Assembly: GCF_000381825.1 (NCBI RefSeq)
Contig: NZ_KB907124.1
Coordinates: forward strand, 62,001 to 126,000
Reading direction: 5' to 3'
Source of the DNA: Thioalkalivibrio sp. ALJT
GTDB lineage: Bacteria > Pseudomonadota > Gammaproteobacteria > Ectothiorhodospirales > Ectothiorhodospiraceae
Length of the DNA: 64,000 nucleotides
A model generated the notes under the pieces. That model ran no database searches. It worked only from the letters and a program-made list of their open reading frames with translations, and was not told where the DNA came from. Below are positions 40,283-49,593 of the stretch, in pieces. Within the stretch, counting starts at the first letter, position 1; each line of letters starts with the position of its first letter. Position numbers and translations under genes: made by a program.

Positions 40283-41282
40283 AAAGAACTCCAAACTGGA
40301 AGGCGCCGAGCGCGCTGCGGTGTTCATGATGAGCCTGGGCGAGGAGGCCGCGGCAGAGGTCATGCGCCACATGGGGCCGAAGGAGGTGCAGAAGATCGGC
40401 ACCGCGATGGCCTCGATGGAGCGGATCTCGCGCAGTGACGTGAATGCCGCGCTGCAGGACTTCTCAAGCCAGGTGCAGGAGCAGACGGCCCTGGGCCTGG
40501 GTGCCGACGAATACGTGCGCAGCGTGATGCAGAACGCCCTTGGCGACAAGGCCTCCGGCCTGATCGACCGTATCCTGCTGGGGCGCAATTCCAAGGGGAT
40601 CGAGGCGCTCAAGTGGCTGGACCCGCGAGCCATCGCGGACATGATGCGCAACGAACATCCACAGATCGTGGCCATTGTGCTGTCCCACCTGGATGCCGAT
40701 CAGTCCGCGGATACGCTGCAGTATCTACCTTCGCGCGTGCAGTCGGACATCCTGATGCGCATCGCGACGATGGACGGGGTCCAGCCTCAGGCCCTGCAGG
40801 AGCTGGACGAGATCCTCGACCGGCAGTTGTCCGGCAATGCCTCCAGCACGACCTCGATGCTGGGCGGGGTGCGCTCCGCGGCTGACATCATGAACCTGAT
40901 GGAGGGCTCGCGCGAGGCCGAGATCATGGAGGTGATCAAGGAATCCGACGCTGATCTGGGAGCACGCATCGAGGATGAGATGTTCGTCTTCGAGAACCTG
41001 GCCGAGATTGACGACCGCGGTATCCAGACCCTGTTGCGGGAGATCCAGACGGAGTCGCTGGTGCTGGCCATGAAGGGTGCCGATGACGACCTCAAGGACA
41101 AGATCTTCCGGAACATGTCCAAGCGCGCCGGCGAGATGCTGCGCGAGGACCTGGAGGCGAAGGGCCCGGTTCGCGTCAGTGAGGTCGAGTCCGCCCAGAA
41201 AGAGATCCTCACCGTGGCGCGCCGGCTGGCGGAGAGCGGCGATATCGTGCTCGGTGGTGGCGGCGGCGAGGCGATGCTGTGA
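40272..41282 (+). CDS. fliG: Flagellar motor switch protein FliG
   Basis: A 336-residue rotor protein that couples MotCD-type stators to rotation. The N-terminal FliF-binding domain starts LEGAERAAVFMMSLGEEAAA. The middle domain carries NEHPQIVAIVLSHLDADQSA (the EHPQ motif) and the C-terminal torque helix has the charged residues in DDLKDKIFRNMSKRAGEML. ATG at 40272 overlaps the fliF end, and the stop overlaps the fliH GTG. Confidence 0.97.
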   Translation: MAAEKNSKLEGAERAAVFMMSLGEEAAAEVMRHMGPKEVQKIGTAMASMERISRSDVNAALQDFSSQVQEQTALGLGADEYVRSVMQNALGDKASGLIDRILLGRNSKGIEALKWLDPRAIADMMRNEHPQIVAIVLSHLDADQSADTLQYLPSRVQSDILMRIATMDGVQPQALQELDEILDRQLSGNASSTTSMLGGVRSAADIMNLMEGSREAEIMEVIKESDADLGARIEDEMFVFENLAEIDDRGIQTLLREIQTESLVLAMKGADDDLKDKIFRNMSKRAGEMLREDLEAKGPVRVSEVESAQKEILTVARRLAESGDIVLGGGGGEAML

Positions 41283-42004
41283 CCGACGCGCCCGCGGCCA
41301 AGCCGTACACGGACGCCTCGGCGTCGCTCTGGGAACCCCCGGAGATCGGCTCCGCAGGCGTGCAGCCACCGCGGCGCCTGCCCACGGCGGCCGAGATCGA
41401 GGCGATCGAGGAAGAGGCCCGCAAGAACGGTTTCGAGGCCGGGTATGCCGAGGGTCATGAGCTTGGTCGGAAGGAGGCCGAGAAGGCAACGCTGGCACGC
41501 GAGGAAAAAAAGCTGCGGGAAACCGTGGCCGCGCTGGAGGCCGTCGCCGGCGGGCTGGTGGATCCGCTGGCCGCGGCCGCCGATGCCCTGGAGCCGGAGC
41601 TGCTGGCGCTGGTGACGGCGCTGGCGCGCAAGGTTATTCAGGACGAACTGCAGACCCGGCCGGAACGGATCGAGGGCGTCCTGAAGGATGCCCTGGACCA
41701 GTTGCCCGGACGCAACCAGGCCGTTCGCGTCTACCTGCATCCGGACGATCAGGCTCTGGTGCAGGAATACGGCGCAACTGCGCAGGCCGAGATTAGCTGG
41801 GTGCCGGATTCGGGGCTGGCGCGCGGCGGTTGCCGGGTGGAGGCGGGGGCCGCGAGTGTGGACGCCAGTCTGGAACGGCGCCTGCAGCAGGCGGTAGAGG
41901 CCCTTTGGGATGGCGAGTATCCCGATGCCGAGTCCAAGTCCGCCGCGACCCCGGGCGATGCGCCTGATGCAGATGCGAATGGCCCCGACCAGGAGGCGCC
42001 ATGA
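41279..42004 (+). CDS. fliH: Flagellar export stator/assembly protein FliH
   Basis: A 241-residue FliH, which holds the FliI ATPase at the export gate. An N-terminal region with Trp (ASLWEPPE) is followed by GxxxG-type helical spacing (GFEAGYAEGHELGRKEAEK) and a C-terminal domain (RIEGVLKDALDQLPGRNQAV). The GTG at 41279 overlaps the fliG stop. The acidic, Ala-rich C-terminal tail after about residue 210 is longer than usual. Confidence 0.92.
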   Translation: MTDAPAAKPYTDASASLWEPPEIGSAGVQPPRRLPTAAEIEAIEEEARKNGFEAGYAEGHELGRKEAEKATLAREEKKLRETVAALEAVAGGLVDPLAAAADALEPELLALVTALARKVIQDELQTRPERIEGVLKDALDQLPGRNQAVRVYLHPDDQALVQEYGATAQAEISWVPDSGLARGGCRVEAGAASVDASLERRLQQAVEALWDGEYPDAESKSAATPGDAPDADANGPDQEAP

Positions 42005-43383
42005 GCCGGTCGATCGAAGAAGAGGTGCGGCGCAAGGGCCGGGAACGCCTGAGCCGTGGCCTTCTGGACCGCCTGCAGCAGTCGCGCGGTCGGGTCGAAC
42101 GGGTCAATCCGCCGCAATCGGAGGGGCATCTGTCGCGGCTTACGGGACTGACCCTGGAGGCCGAGGGCCTGCGCCTGCCGATCGGTGCGCGGGCGTTGAT
42201 TCATGGCGAGACCGGCCCCCCGGTGGCGGCCGAGGTGGTGGGGTTCCAGAGCGATCGCACCTTTCTGATGCCGGAAGAGCTGGCGGCAGGACTCACCCCC
42301 GGAGCCCGTATCGAACCCCTGGACAACCAGCGTCAGATCCCGGTCGGCGAAGGCCTTCTGGGTCGGGTGATCGACGCCAATGGTCAGGCGCTGGATGGCA
42401 AGGGCCCGATCCGGACGCATGTATTCGGTCCCCTGGCCGGGCGCCCGATCAACCCGCTGCAGCGGGCGCCGGTGCGTGAGCCCCTGGATGTCGGCATTCG
42501 GGCCATCAACGGGCTGCTTTCGGTCGGACGTGGCCAGCGCCTGGGCCTGTTTGCCGGTTCCGGGGTGGGCAAGAGCGTCCTGCTGGGCATGATGACGCGC
42601 AACACCACGGCCGATGTGATTGTTGTTGGACTGATCGGCGAACGGGGCCGGGAGGTCAACGAATTCATTCACGAAATCCTGGACGAGGAGTCGCGAACGC
42701 GCACCGTCGTGGTGGCGGTGCCGGCGGACCAGTCGCCACTGCTGCGCCAGCACGGGGCCTGGGTCGCGACCGCGGTGGCCGAGCATTTTCGCGATCAGGG
42801 TCTGCATGTCCTGCTGCTGATGGACTCCCTGACCCGATTCGCCCAGGGCGCCCGCGAGATTGCCATGGCGATTGGCGAGCCTCCGGCATCCAAGGGCTAT
42901 GCGGCCTCGGTGTTTGCGCGCCTGCCGCAGCTGGTGGAGCGAGCGGGCAATGCCGATACCGGAGGCGGGTCGATTACCGCCTTCTATACCGTGCTCGCTG
43001 AAGGCGATGACCAGAATGACCCGATCGTGGACGCCGCACGTGCCATTCTGGATGGTCACGTCGTGCTCTCGCGCGAGGTTGCGGAAACCGGGCGCTATCC
43101 CGCGATCGACGTGGGTGCCTCGGTCTCGCGTGTGATGTCGGCTCTCATCGCGCCGGAACACGAGCGTGCTGCGCGCCGCTTCCGCGACCTGTCGGCGACC
43201 TACATGCGCAACCGCGACTTGATCGCGGTCGGAGCCTATCGCAAGGGGGCCGATCCGCATCTCGACGAGGCAGTCGCCATGCACGAGCGGCTGGAGGCCT
43301 ATCTGGCGCAGGGTCGCACCGAGGCGGTCAGTTTTGACCAGGCGCGCAGCGACCTGCTGGCGCTGGTCGGGGGCAAGGGATGA
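42001..43383 (+). CDS. fliI: Flagellum-specific ATPase FliI
   Basis: A 460-residue F1-beta-like ATPase energising flagellar type III export. Walker A AGSGVGKSVLLG is at about 185-196, Walker B is in VLLLMDSLTRFAQ, and the family signature EPPASKGYAASVFARLPQLV is intact. The N-terminal FliH-binding helix is basic (EEVRRKGRERLSRGLLDRL). The ATG overlaps the fliH stop by 4 nt, and the stop overlaps the fliJ start. Confidence 0.97.
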   Translation: MSRSIEEEVRRKGRERLSRGLLDRLQQSRGRVERVNPPQSEGHLSRLTGLTLEAEGLRLPIGARALIHGETGPPVAAEVVGFQSDRTFLMPEELAAGLTPGARIEPLDNQRQIPVGEGLLGRVIDANGQALDGKGPIRTHVFGPLAGRPINPLQRAPVREPLDVGIRAINGLLSVGRGQRLGLFAGSGVGKSVLLGMMTRNTTADVIVVGLIGERGREVNEFIHEILDEESRTRTVVVAVPADQSPLLRQHGAWVATAVAEHFRDQGLHVLLLMDSLTRFAQGAREIAMAIGEPPASKGYAASVFARLPQLVERAGNADTGGGSITAFYTVLAEGDDQNDPIVDAARAILDGHVVLSREVAETGRYPAIDVGASVSRVMSALIAPEHERAARRFRDLSATYMRNRDLIAVGAYRKGADPHLDEAVAMHERLEAYLAQGRTEAVSFDQARSDLLALVGGKG

Positions 43384-43826
43384 ACCCCGGGCGCCTGGAA
43401 CGCCTGCTGCGACTGCGGCGGATCGAGGAGAGCGAGGCGACGCGCCAGCTCGGGGAGCGGCTGCAGCAGCTGGACATCATCGCGGATCAGCGCCAGCGGC
43501 TGGAGACCTACCAGCAGGACTACCTGCACACGACCCTGCCGGACGACGCCAACGCCCTGAAATGGCTGGCCGGGATGCGGGATCAGTTGCGTTCGGCGCT
43601 GGATCAGCAGGACCTGCGCCTGCAGGCGGCGGAGTCACAGGTGGAGTCCGCGCGCCAGGAATGGCTGGAACGCCACCGCAACTGTCTGTCGCTGGAAAAA
43701 CTGCTGGAACGGCGCCGGGCCGAGGCCCGGCAGCAGGATACCCGGCGGCAACAGGTGGAGCAGGACATGTGGGCGACGCGTCAGGCGTACGCACGCGGGG
43801 ATGGCCCGGTGTGGCAGGGTTCTTGA
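43380..43826 (+). CDS. fliJ: Flagellar export chaperone FliJ
   Basis: A 148-residue, almost wholly coiled-coil protein (RLERLLRLRRIEESEATRQL and SLEKLLERRRAEARQQDTRR), the gamma-subunit-like stalk of the FliI ring. It overlaps the fliI stop as ATGA. The size and position between fliI and fliK identify it. Confidence 0.92.
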   Translation: MNPGRLERLLRLRRIEESEATRQLGERLQQLDIIADQRQRLETYQQDYLHTTLPDDANALKWLAGMRDQLRSALDQQDLRLQAAESQVESARQEWLERHRNCLSLEKLLERRRAEARQQDTRRQQVEQDMWATRQAYARGDGPVWQGS

Positions 43827-43882
43827 ATGGACTGCATAGGGCAAGGGCATCGGACAACCCCCGGTAGACAGAGGATCCGGAC

Positions 43883-44947
43883 ATGATCGCGACACAGAAC
43901 ACCGGTCAGGGCATGTTACCGCTGCTGCAATTACTCGGCGGCAATGGCACGGCTCAGGATCTGGAGGGCCTGCAAATGCTGGAGCTCGAGGCGGACGGCA
44001 GTTTTCGTTCCGTGCTGGAGCCACGGATGGAGGCCTTGCTGGCGGAGCTGGGCGTGTCCGCCGACGAACTGGACGGGCTGGACCTGGTGGCCATGCTGAG
44101 CCGCCTGCAGGAGTTGCTGGACGGGCACGCGCTGGCCGCTGGCGAACATGCGCAGGGCAAGCCCTTGCCGCTGGCCGCCCTGATGGCGGCGGGCGGCGAG
44201 GGTGCGCCGCGTGCCGCCGGTCGTGACGAACCTGCCGTTGGCACATCCAGCCCGGCCCCGGTGAAACCGCTGCCGGCGGCCCTGATGCGCCTGTTCCTGG
44301 ACGCCAGCCAGGTCCCGGGTGGCCGCGAGGGTGTAGCCTCCGTGAAGCTGGACGTGGCGGGCATGCCGGGAGGGGCGCGGGAGCACCTTGGGGAGGTCCT
44401 CGCTCAGTGGATGCAGCAGGGGGGTGACGAGGGGCGGCGCGGGCGCGCGGACGTGCTGAGCGCGGTAGTCCCGGCCGCGGTAGTCCCGGCCGAGCCCGGG
44501 GACTCGGCGCGGGGCCTGCCGCGGCTGGACCTGACGCGCCTCTTGCAGCAGCCGAACGGCGCCCGTGAACTGGCCGACCAGGTCCGCATGCTTGCCCAGG
44601 CCCAGGGCGGGCGTACGGAGCTCAAATTACACCCGCCACAGCTGGGCAGCCTGGATGTGCGCGTGCTGGTAGAGGGCGATCGCACCAGTATTCAGTTCAT
44701 CAGTGCCAGTCCCGTGACCCGCGAGGTGCTGGAGGCGGCGCTGCCGCGGCTGCGCGACAGCCTGGCGGAAAGCGGACTGCAGCTGGCAGATGCGACCGTC
44801 TCCGATCACGCCGCCGAAGAACAGCGGGAGGACGCGGATGAGACTGCGTGGGACTCCGGCGCTGGCGCGGATGACGCAGCCGGTGACGAGGGACATGACG
44901 GGAGCACCTTGTCGCAGTTGAATCGACGTCTTGATCTGTTTGCCTGA
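43883..44947 (+). CDS. fliK: Flagellar hook-length control protein FliK
   Basis: A 354-residue FliK, the secreted ruler that sets hook length and switches export specificity. The N-terminal two-thirds is low-complexity with helical patches. The conserved C-terminal Flg_hook domain is seen in TELKLHPPQLGSLDVRVLVE and FISASPVTREVLEAALPRLR, with an acidic tail after it. AGAGGAT precedes the ATG. Length is slightly below the usual 400-plus residues. Confidence 0.92.
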   Translation: MIATQNTGQGMLPLLQLLGGNGTAQDLEGLQMLELEADGSFRSVLEPRMEALLAELGVSADELDGLDLVAMLSRLQELLDGHALAAGEHAQGKPLPLAALMAAGGEGAPRAAGRDEPAVGTSSPAPVKPLPAALMRLFLDASQVPGGREGVASVKLDVAGMPGGAREHLGEVLAQWMQQGGDEGRRGRADVLSAVVPAAVVPAEPGDSARGLPRLDLTRLLQQPNGARELADQVRMLAQAQGGRTELKLHPPQLGSLDVRVLVEGDRTSIQFISASPVTREVLEAALPRLRDSLAESGLQLADATVSDHAAEEQREDADETAWDSGAGADDAAGDEGHDGSTLSQLNRRLDLFA

Positions 44948-45186
44948 TCCGGTCGCTGCCTGGTCGGCACGGCGCATAGTGGCTGGGCCGGCACATTGAC
45001 GCCAACCCGGCCGCGGGCTGGCGCGTTCGCCCGGGCTTTCCGCTTTCGACTCGGCGCCAAGAATCCGTCTCCTGGCCGGTGCGGCTGGCTAATTCTTGAC
45101 GTTCCTGCCTTTGCGGGTCGCTCGGTTGTGCATTCGGAATGCGTCAGAATCAACGCAACCCACTAAAACTGCGACTAAAAATCCAT
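44948..45186. other. Intergenic region before fliL
   Basis: No gene in about 240 nt. A perfect palindrome GCATTCGGAATGC lies at 45130-45142, and just after it come AT-rich repeats of ACTAAAA (about 45163-45180) next to the sigma-54 promoter. These could be activator sites for FleR or FleQ, by position only. Confidence 0.4.
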
Positions 45187-45204
45187 TTGGCATCTGCCTT
45201 GCTA
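45187..45204 (+). promoter_or_regulatory. Sigma-54 promoter of fliL operon
   Basis: TTGGCATCTGCCTTGCTA has GG at 45189-45190 and GC at 45201-45202, 10 nt apart. It is 50 nt upstream of fliL and drives fliLMNOPQR and probably flhB onward. Confidence 0.92.
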
Positions 45205-45253
45205 AGTTCCCGGGAAAGGGCGAATCCCGGGTTCAGCGGAGAGTGGGTGCGAC

Positions 45254-45748
45254 ATGGCGGAGAAGGAAGTCAATCTGGGCGGCGATGACGCCGCCGGGAA
45301 GAAGGGTGGCAAGGCCAGGCTGATCATTCTGTTGCTGGTGGCGGTCATCCTGGTGGCCGGTGGCGGGGCGGCGGCCTGGTTCCTGCTGATGGGCGACGAG
45401 ACAGACACCGAGCAGGCAGAACCCGGTCCTCCGCAGCGACTGTACCTGAGTCTGGAGCCGATGACGGTGAACATCGAAGCCCCGGGACGAATTCGGTACC
45501 TGCGCACCGAGCTGAGCCTGGTCACGCACGACCCGGCCGTGAGCGCGGCCATCGAACGCTACATGCCGGCGATTCGCAATGACATGCTCGGCGTCCTCGG
45601 CGAACAGCGCTACGAGGATCTGAACACGCGGGCCGGCAAGGAGGCGCTGGCAGAAGAATTGCGCGATACGGTGCGCGGGATCCTGGCTTCGCGCAATGCC
45701 CCGCAGGCGGTCGAGGCCGTCCTGTTCAATGAACTGGTCATGCAGTAG
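45254..45748 (+). CDS. fliL: Flagellar basal body-associated protein FliL
   Basis: A 164-residue single-pass inner-membrane protein that supports stator function. A Lys-rich cytoplasmic N-terminus (GKKGGKARL) precedes one membrane helix (about 23-46, IILLLVAVILVAGGGAAAWFL). The periplasmic domain contains YLSLEPMTVNIEAPGRIRYL and ends NAPQAVEAVLFNELVMQ. First gene after the sigma-54 promoter. Confidence 0.95.
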   Translation: MAEKEVNLGGDDAAGKKGGKARLIILLLVAVILVAGGGAAAWFLLMGDETDTEQAEPGPPQRLYLSLEPMTVNIEAPGRIRYLRTELSLVTHDPAVSAAIERYMPAIRNDMLGVLGEQRYEDLNTRAGKEALAEELRDTVRGILASRNAPQAVEAVLFNELVMQ

Positions 45749-45757
45749 GGGCCGGTC

Positions 45758-46732
45758 ATGGCGCAGACGGATATCCTCAGCCAGGACGAGATCGATGCCC
45801 TGCTGCACGGCGTGGACGAGGGCGAGGTCGAGACCGAAGACCCCTATCCGAGTGATGGCGAGGCACGCGACTTCAACTTTGCCACGCAGGACCGGATCGT
45901 ACGCGGGCGCATGCCCACGCTGGAGATGATCAACGAGCGTTTTGCACGCCAGCTGCGCGTTCGACTGTTCAACCTGCTGCGCCGTTCTGCCGATATCTCG
46001 GTGGCCGGTACCCGCATCGCCAAGTTTTCCGAATACATGCATTCGCTGTTCGTGCCGACCAGCCTGAACCTGGTGCGCGCGCATCCGCTACATGGCACGG
46101 GCCTGTTCGTGTTCGATCCCAAGCTGGTGTTCATCTTGGTGGATAACTTCTTCGGTGGGGACGGGCGCTACTACACCCGCATCGAGGGTCGCGATTTCAC
46201 GCCAATGGAGATGAAGGTGGTCCACGGGGTTCTCGAGGGCGCCTTCGAGGACATGCAAAAGGCCTGGGAGCCGGTGATGGAGCTGCGGTTCGAGTTCCTG
46301 AACTCCGAGGTCAATCCGCAGTTCGCGAACATCGTCTCGCCCACCGAGATTGTGGTCATCAGCGAATTTCACATCGAGCTGGACGGTGGTGGCGGCAACC
46401 TGCACGTGACCATGCCGTACTCGATGATCGAGCCGATCCGTGAACAACTGGATACCGGCATCCAGTCGGATCGTTCCGACGTGGATCAGCGCTGGATGAA
46501 TGCGCTGCAACAGGAGATCCAGAGTGCCGAGGTCGAGATCAGCTCCGTCCTCACCGAGGCCGAGCTCACCGTGCGTGAACTTCTGGACATCCAGCCGGGC
46601 GACATCATCCCGGTGGACCTCCCCGAGAAGATCGTCCTGCATGTCGAGGACATCCCGATGTTTCGCGGGAAGTTCGGCGTATCCAATGGCATGAATGCGT
46701 TCCAGGTGCTGGAACGCACGTTTAAACGATAG
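45758..46732 (+). CDS. fliM: Flagellar motor switch protein FliM
   Basis: A 324-residue switch-ring protein. The N-terminal CheY-P-binding peptide is LSQDEIDALLHGV. The central CheC-like domain includes VDNFFGGDGRYYTRIEGRDF, and the C-terminal surface-presentation domain ends IPMFRGKFGVSNGMNAFQVL. It lies between fliL and fliN in the standard order. Confidence 0.97.
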   Translation: MAQTDILSQDEIDALLHGVDEGEVETEDPYPSDGEARDFNFATQDRIVRGRMPTLEMINERFARQLRVRLFNLLRRSADISVAGTRIAKFSEYMHSLFVPTSLNLVRAHPLHGTGLFVFDPKLVFILVDNFFGGDGRYYTRIEGRDFTPMEMKVVHGVLEGAFEDMQKAWEPVMELRFEFLNSEVNPQFANIVSPTEIVVISEFHIELDGGGGNLHVTMPYSMIEPIREQLDTGIQSDRSDVDQRWMNALQQEIQSAEVEISSVLTEAELTVRELLDIQPGDIIPVDLPEKIVLHVEDIPMFRGKFGVSNGMNAFQVLERTFKR

Positions 46733-46743
46733 AGGGCGGCATC

Positions 46744-47325
46744 ATGGCAGACACCGACGATCCGAAACAGGAAGGCCCGATTCCGGAGGATGTCTCCATC
46801 GGGCAGGAACCGGCGGACGCGGCCCCCGAAGGTGGCGCCGACGATCAGGCGCTTGCGGATGAATGGGCCGCCGCGCTGGCCGAACAGAAGGACGAAGATA
46901 CCGCGGAGACGGCGGACCCCGATCAGCAGGAGGACGCGGAGCCGGATGGCGGCTCCGGCGCCGCCGCGGCGGCGGGCAAGCGTGAACGCAAGCACAAACC
47001 CGATCCGGGCGCCGAGACCCTGCAGCCGGAACAGCTCTCGGGTGTTGTCCACGGCGATGGCGAGGAAATGAATCTGGATATGGTCCTGGATGTGCCGGTG
47101 ACCATCTCCATGGAGATCGGTCGCACGCGCATCCCGATTCGCAACCTGCTCCAGCTCAACCAGGGCTCGGTGGTGGAACTCGACCGTCTGGCCGGCGAGC
47201 CGCTGGATGTGCTGGTGAACGGCACGCTGATTGCGCACGGGGAGGTGGTCGTGGTCAACGAGAAGTTCGGGATCCGTCTGACCGACGTGATTAGCCCCAG
47301 TGAGCGCATCCGCAAGCTGAAATAG
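46744..47325 (+). CDS. fliN: Flagellar motor switch protein FliN, N-terminally extended
   Basis: A 193-residue FliN, longer than the usual 110-150. The first roughly 90 residues are acidic, Ala/Glu/Asp-rich and probably disordered (EDTAETADPDQQEDAEPDGG), with one basic patch (GKRERKHK). The conserved domain follows: LDMVLDVPVTISMEIGRTRI, NLLQLNQGSVVELDRLAGEP, and VVNEKFGIRLTDVISPSERI. It forms the C-ring base with FliM and docks FliH. Confidence 0.94.
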   Translation: MADTDDPKQEGPIPEDVSIGQEPADAAPEGGADDQALADEWAAALAEQKDEDTAETADPDQQEDAEPDGGSGAAAAAGKRERKHKPDPGAETLQPEQLSGVVHGDGEEMNLDMVLDVPVTISMEIGRTRIPIRNLLQLNQGSVVELDRLAGEPLDVLVNGTLIAHGEVVVVNEKFGIRLTDVISPSERIRKLK

Positions 47326-47336
47326 CCCGGGTTGGA

Positions 47337-47783
47337 ATGACTATGGATCCACGTAGCGTACGCAATCTGGCCGTAGTGTGGATGGCGACTGCCGGGCCGC
47401 TCTGGCCGCTGGCGGCCCAGGCCGAGGGCAGTGGCGTGGGCGCGGCCGGGTATCTTGCGCAGTTGATCGGAGGGCTGGTGCTCGTGATCGGCGCCATCGT
47501 GATCCTGGGCTGGGTGCTGCGCCGCACCCAGGGCGGGCTGAATCGCGGCTCGCAGGTGATCGAGATCGTCGCGGCGCGTTCGGTGGGGACGCGCGAACGC
47601 CTGGTACTGGTTCAGGTCGGCGACGAACAGGTGCTGGTGGGGGTGGCGCCTTCGGGCCTGCGCACGCTGCACACCATGAACACCCCGGTCCAGGCGCCCG
47701 CCGGTGGCGAGGCGGATTTCTCCGGCGCGCTGAAACGCGCAGTGAGCCGGGGTATGAACGCCGAGCAGCGGGGCACGTCATGA
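47337..47783 (+). CDS. fliO: Flagellar export apparatus protein FliO
   Basis: A 148-residue membrane protein assisting assembly of FliP. After a signal-like hydrophobic N-terminus, the main membrane helix is [20 protein letters not shown] (about 40-60), followed by the cytoplasmic domain ([34 protein letters not shown]). It overlaps fliP by 4 nt. Divergent, as usual for FliO; position confirms it. Confidence 0.9.
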   Translation: MTMDPRSVRNLAVVWMATAGPLWPLAAQAEGSGVGAAGYLAQLIGGLVLVIGAIVILGWVLRRTQGGLNRGSQVIEIVAARSVGTRERLVLVQVGDEQVLVGVAPSGLRTLHTMNTPVQAPAGGEADFSGALKRAVSRGMNAEQRGTS

Positions 47784-48535
47784 ACACCCGGATGCTGCGC
47801 CTTTTGCTGGGCCTGGCCCTGCTGGCGCTGCCCGGATTGGCCGGTGCTCAGATGGGCCAGGGCATCGAGGCGCTGACGGTCACCACCAATGGTGACGGTG
47901 GCGAGACCTACTCGGTAACGCTGCAGATCATCCTGCTGATGACGCTGCTGACCCTGTTGCCGTCGATCCTGATCATGATGACCGCCTTTACCCGCATCCT
48001 GGTGGTACTGGCGATCCTGCGCCAGGGCCTGGGGACGACCCAGACGCCGTCCAACCAGATCCTGATCGGCCTGGCGTTCTTCCTGACCCTGTTCGTGATG
48101 GCGCCGGTGTTCGAGGAGATCCACGATACCGCCGTGGTGCCCTACCTGAACGAGGAGATGGGCACCGAGGAGGTGCTGGCGGCCGGCGTGCAGCCCCTGC
48201 GCGATTTCATGCTGGCGCATACCCGCGAGAGCGATCTGGCCATGTTTGCGGAGATCAACGGCATCGACGGGTTCGAGGATGCGGACGACGTGCCGCTGAG
48301 CCTGCTGGTGCCGGCATTCGTGACCTCCGAGCTGAAGACGGCCTTCCAGATCGGATTCCTGATCCTGATCCCGTTCCTGATTATCGACCTGGTGGTGGCG
48401 TCGGTGCTGATGTCGATGGGGATGGTGATGCTGTCGCCGTTGATCATTTCGCTGCCCTTCAAGGTGATGCTGTTCGTCCTGGTGGACGGCTGGGCGCTGC
48501 TGGTGAACACCCTGGCCACCAGTTTCTTCGTATAG
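47780..48535 (+). CDS. fliP: Flagellar export gate protein FliP
   Basis: A 251-residue export-gate subunit with a cleavable signal peptide ([17 protein letters not shown]). Hydrophobic helices include [20 protein letters not shown] and [20 protein letters not shown]. The family block [20 protein letters not shown] is intact. ATG at 47780 overlaps the fliO stop. Confidence 0.96.
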   Translation: MNTRMLRLLLGLALLALPGLAGAQMGQGIEALTVTTNGDGGETYSVTLQIILLMTLLTLLPSILIMMTAFTRILVVLAILRQGLGTTQTPSNQILIGLAFFLTLFVMAPVFEEIHDTAVVPYLNEEMGTEEVLAAGVQPLRDFMLAHTRESDLAMFAEINGIDGFEDADDVPLSLLVPAFVTSELKTAFQIGFLILIPFLIIDLVVASVLMSMGMVMLSPLIISLPFKVMLFVLVDGWALLVNTLATSFFV

Positions 48536-48544
48536 GAGCCCGAC

Positions 48545-48814
48545 ATGACACCCGAACTGGTTGTGGATCTGGGACAGGAGACCCTGATGGTGGTGACGCT
48601 GCTGGCGGCCCCGCCGCTGCTGACCGCGCTGGCCGTCGGGCTCGCGATCGGCATGCTGCAGGCCGCTACCCAGGTGCAGGAGATGACCCTGTCCTTCATC
48701 CCGAAGCTGCTGGCGATGTTTGCGGCGCTGCTGCTGAGCGGGCACTGGATGCTCGCCCTGTTGATCGACTTTACCGAGCGGCTCTACGAGGGCGCGCCGG
48801 GGATGGTGGGCTGA
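48545..48814 (+). CDS. fliQ: Flagellar export gate protein FliQ
   Basis: An 89-residue protein with two membrane helices (about 16-40 and 55-75) and the family loop GLAIGMLQAATQVQEMTLSF. It lies 9 nt after fliP and 4 nt before fliR. Confidence 0.96.
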   Translation: MTPELVVDLGQETLMVVTLLAAPPLLTALAVGLAIGMLQAATQVQEMTLSFIPKLLAMFAALLLSGHWMLALLIDFTERLYEGAPGMVG

Positions 48815-48818
48815 GCCC

Positions 48819-49592
48819 ATGACGCTGGCGGCCGAGCAACTGGTGCTGTGGGTGGGAGCGGTCCTGTGGCCGTTCGCGCGCATCGGCGCCATGCTGGTCG
48901 CGATGCCGATCTTCGGCGCCGACACCGTGAATGTGCGCGTTCGGATCGGGCTCGCGTTGCTGCTGGCGATCTTCGTGGCCCTGCAGGGCCCGGTGCTCCC
49001 GGACGTCGATCCGCTGAGCCTGGAAGGCGTGCTGGTGACCCTGCACCAGGTCGCCATTGGCGTGTTCATGGGCTTTATCCTGCAGATGGTGTTTTCCGCG
49101 CTGACTCAGGCGGGCGAGGTGATCGCCCTGGGTATGGGGCTGGGTTTCGCGTCCATCGTGGACCCGGCCCAGGGCGTGCAGGTGCCAGTGGTCTCCACCA
49201 TCTTCGTGATCTTCTCCACCCTGCTGTTTCTGGCAATGAATGGCCACTTGATTGCCCTGGAGTTGCTGCTGACCAGCTTCGAGACCATGCCGGTGGCTCC
49301 GTCGGGGCTGAGTGCGGAGGCCTTCTACGCCCTGGTCGCGTTCGGCTCCACCATGTTCGTGGGGGCCATCCTGGTGGCGCTTCCCGCGGTGGCCTCGCTG
49401 CTGCTGGTGAATATCTCCATGGGGGTGATCACCCGTGCCTCGCCGCAGTTGAACATCTTTGCGGTCGGGTTCCCGATGATGATCCTGATCGGGTTTGTGC
49501 TGCTGATGTTCACGCTGCCCGGCCTGCCGGAGCGCTTCGGCGAGCTGATGCTTGCGGGCTTCCACCTGATGCAGACGCGGATGGGCTTCTGA
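48819..49592 (+). CDS. fliR: Flagellar export gate protein FliR
   Basis: A 257-residue membrane protein with about six helices. The conserved segments are RIGAMLVAMPIFGADTVNVR near residue 20, GEVIALGMGLGFASIVDP near 100, and GVITRASPQLNIFAVGFPMM near 205. It completes the FliPQR gate, with FlhB wrapping its entrance. Confidence 0.96.
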   Translation: MTLAAEQLVLWVGAVLWPFARIGAMLVAMPIFGADTVNVRVRIGLALLLAIFVALQGPVLPDVDPLSLEGVLVTLHQVAIGVFMGFILQMVFSALTQAGEVIALGMGLGFASIVDPAQGVQVPVVSTIFVIFSTLLFLAMNGHLIALELLLTSFETMPVAPSGLSAEAFYALVAFGSTMFVGAILVALPAVASLLLVNISMGVITRASPQLNIFAVGFPMMILIGFVLLMFTLPGLPERFGELMLAGFHLMQTRMGF

Positions 49593-49593
49593 C

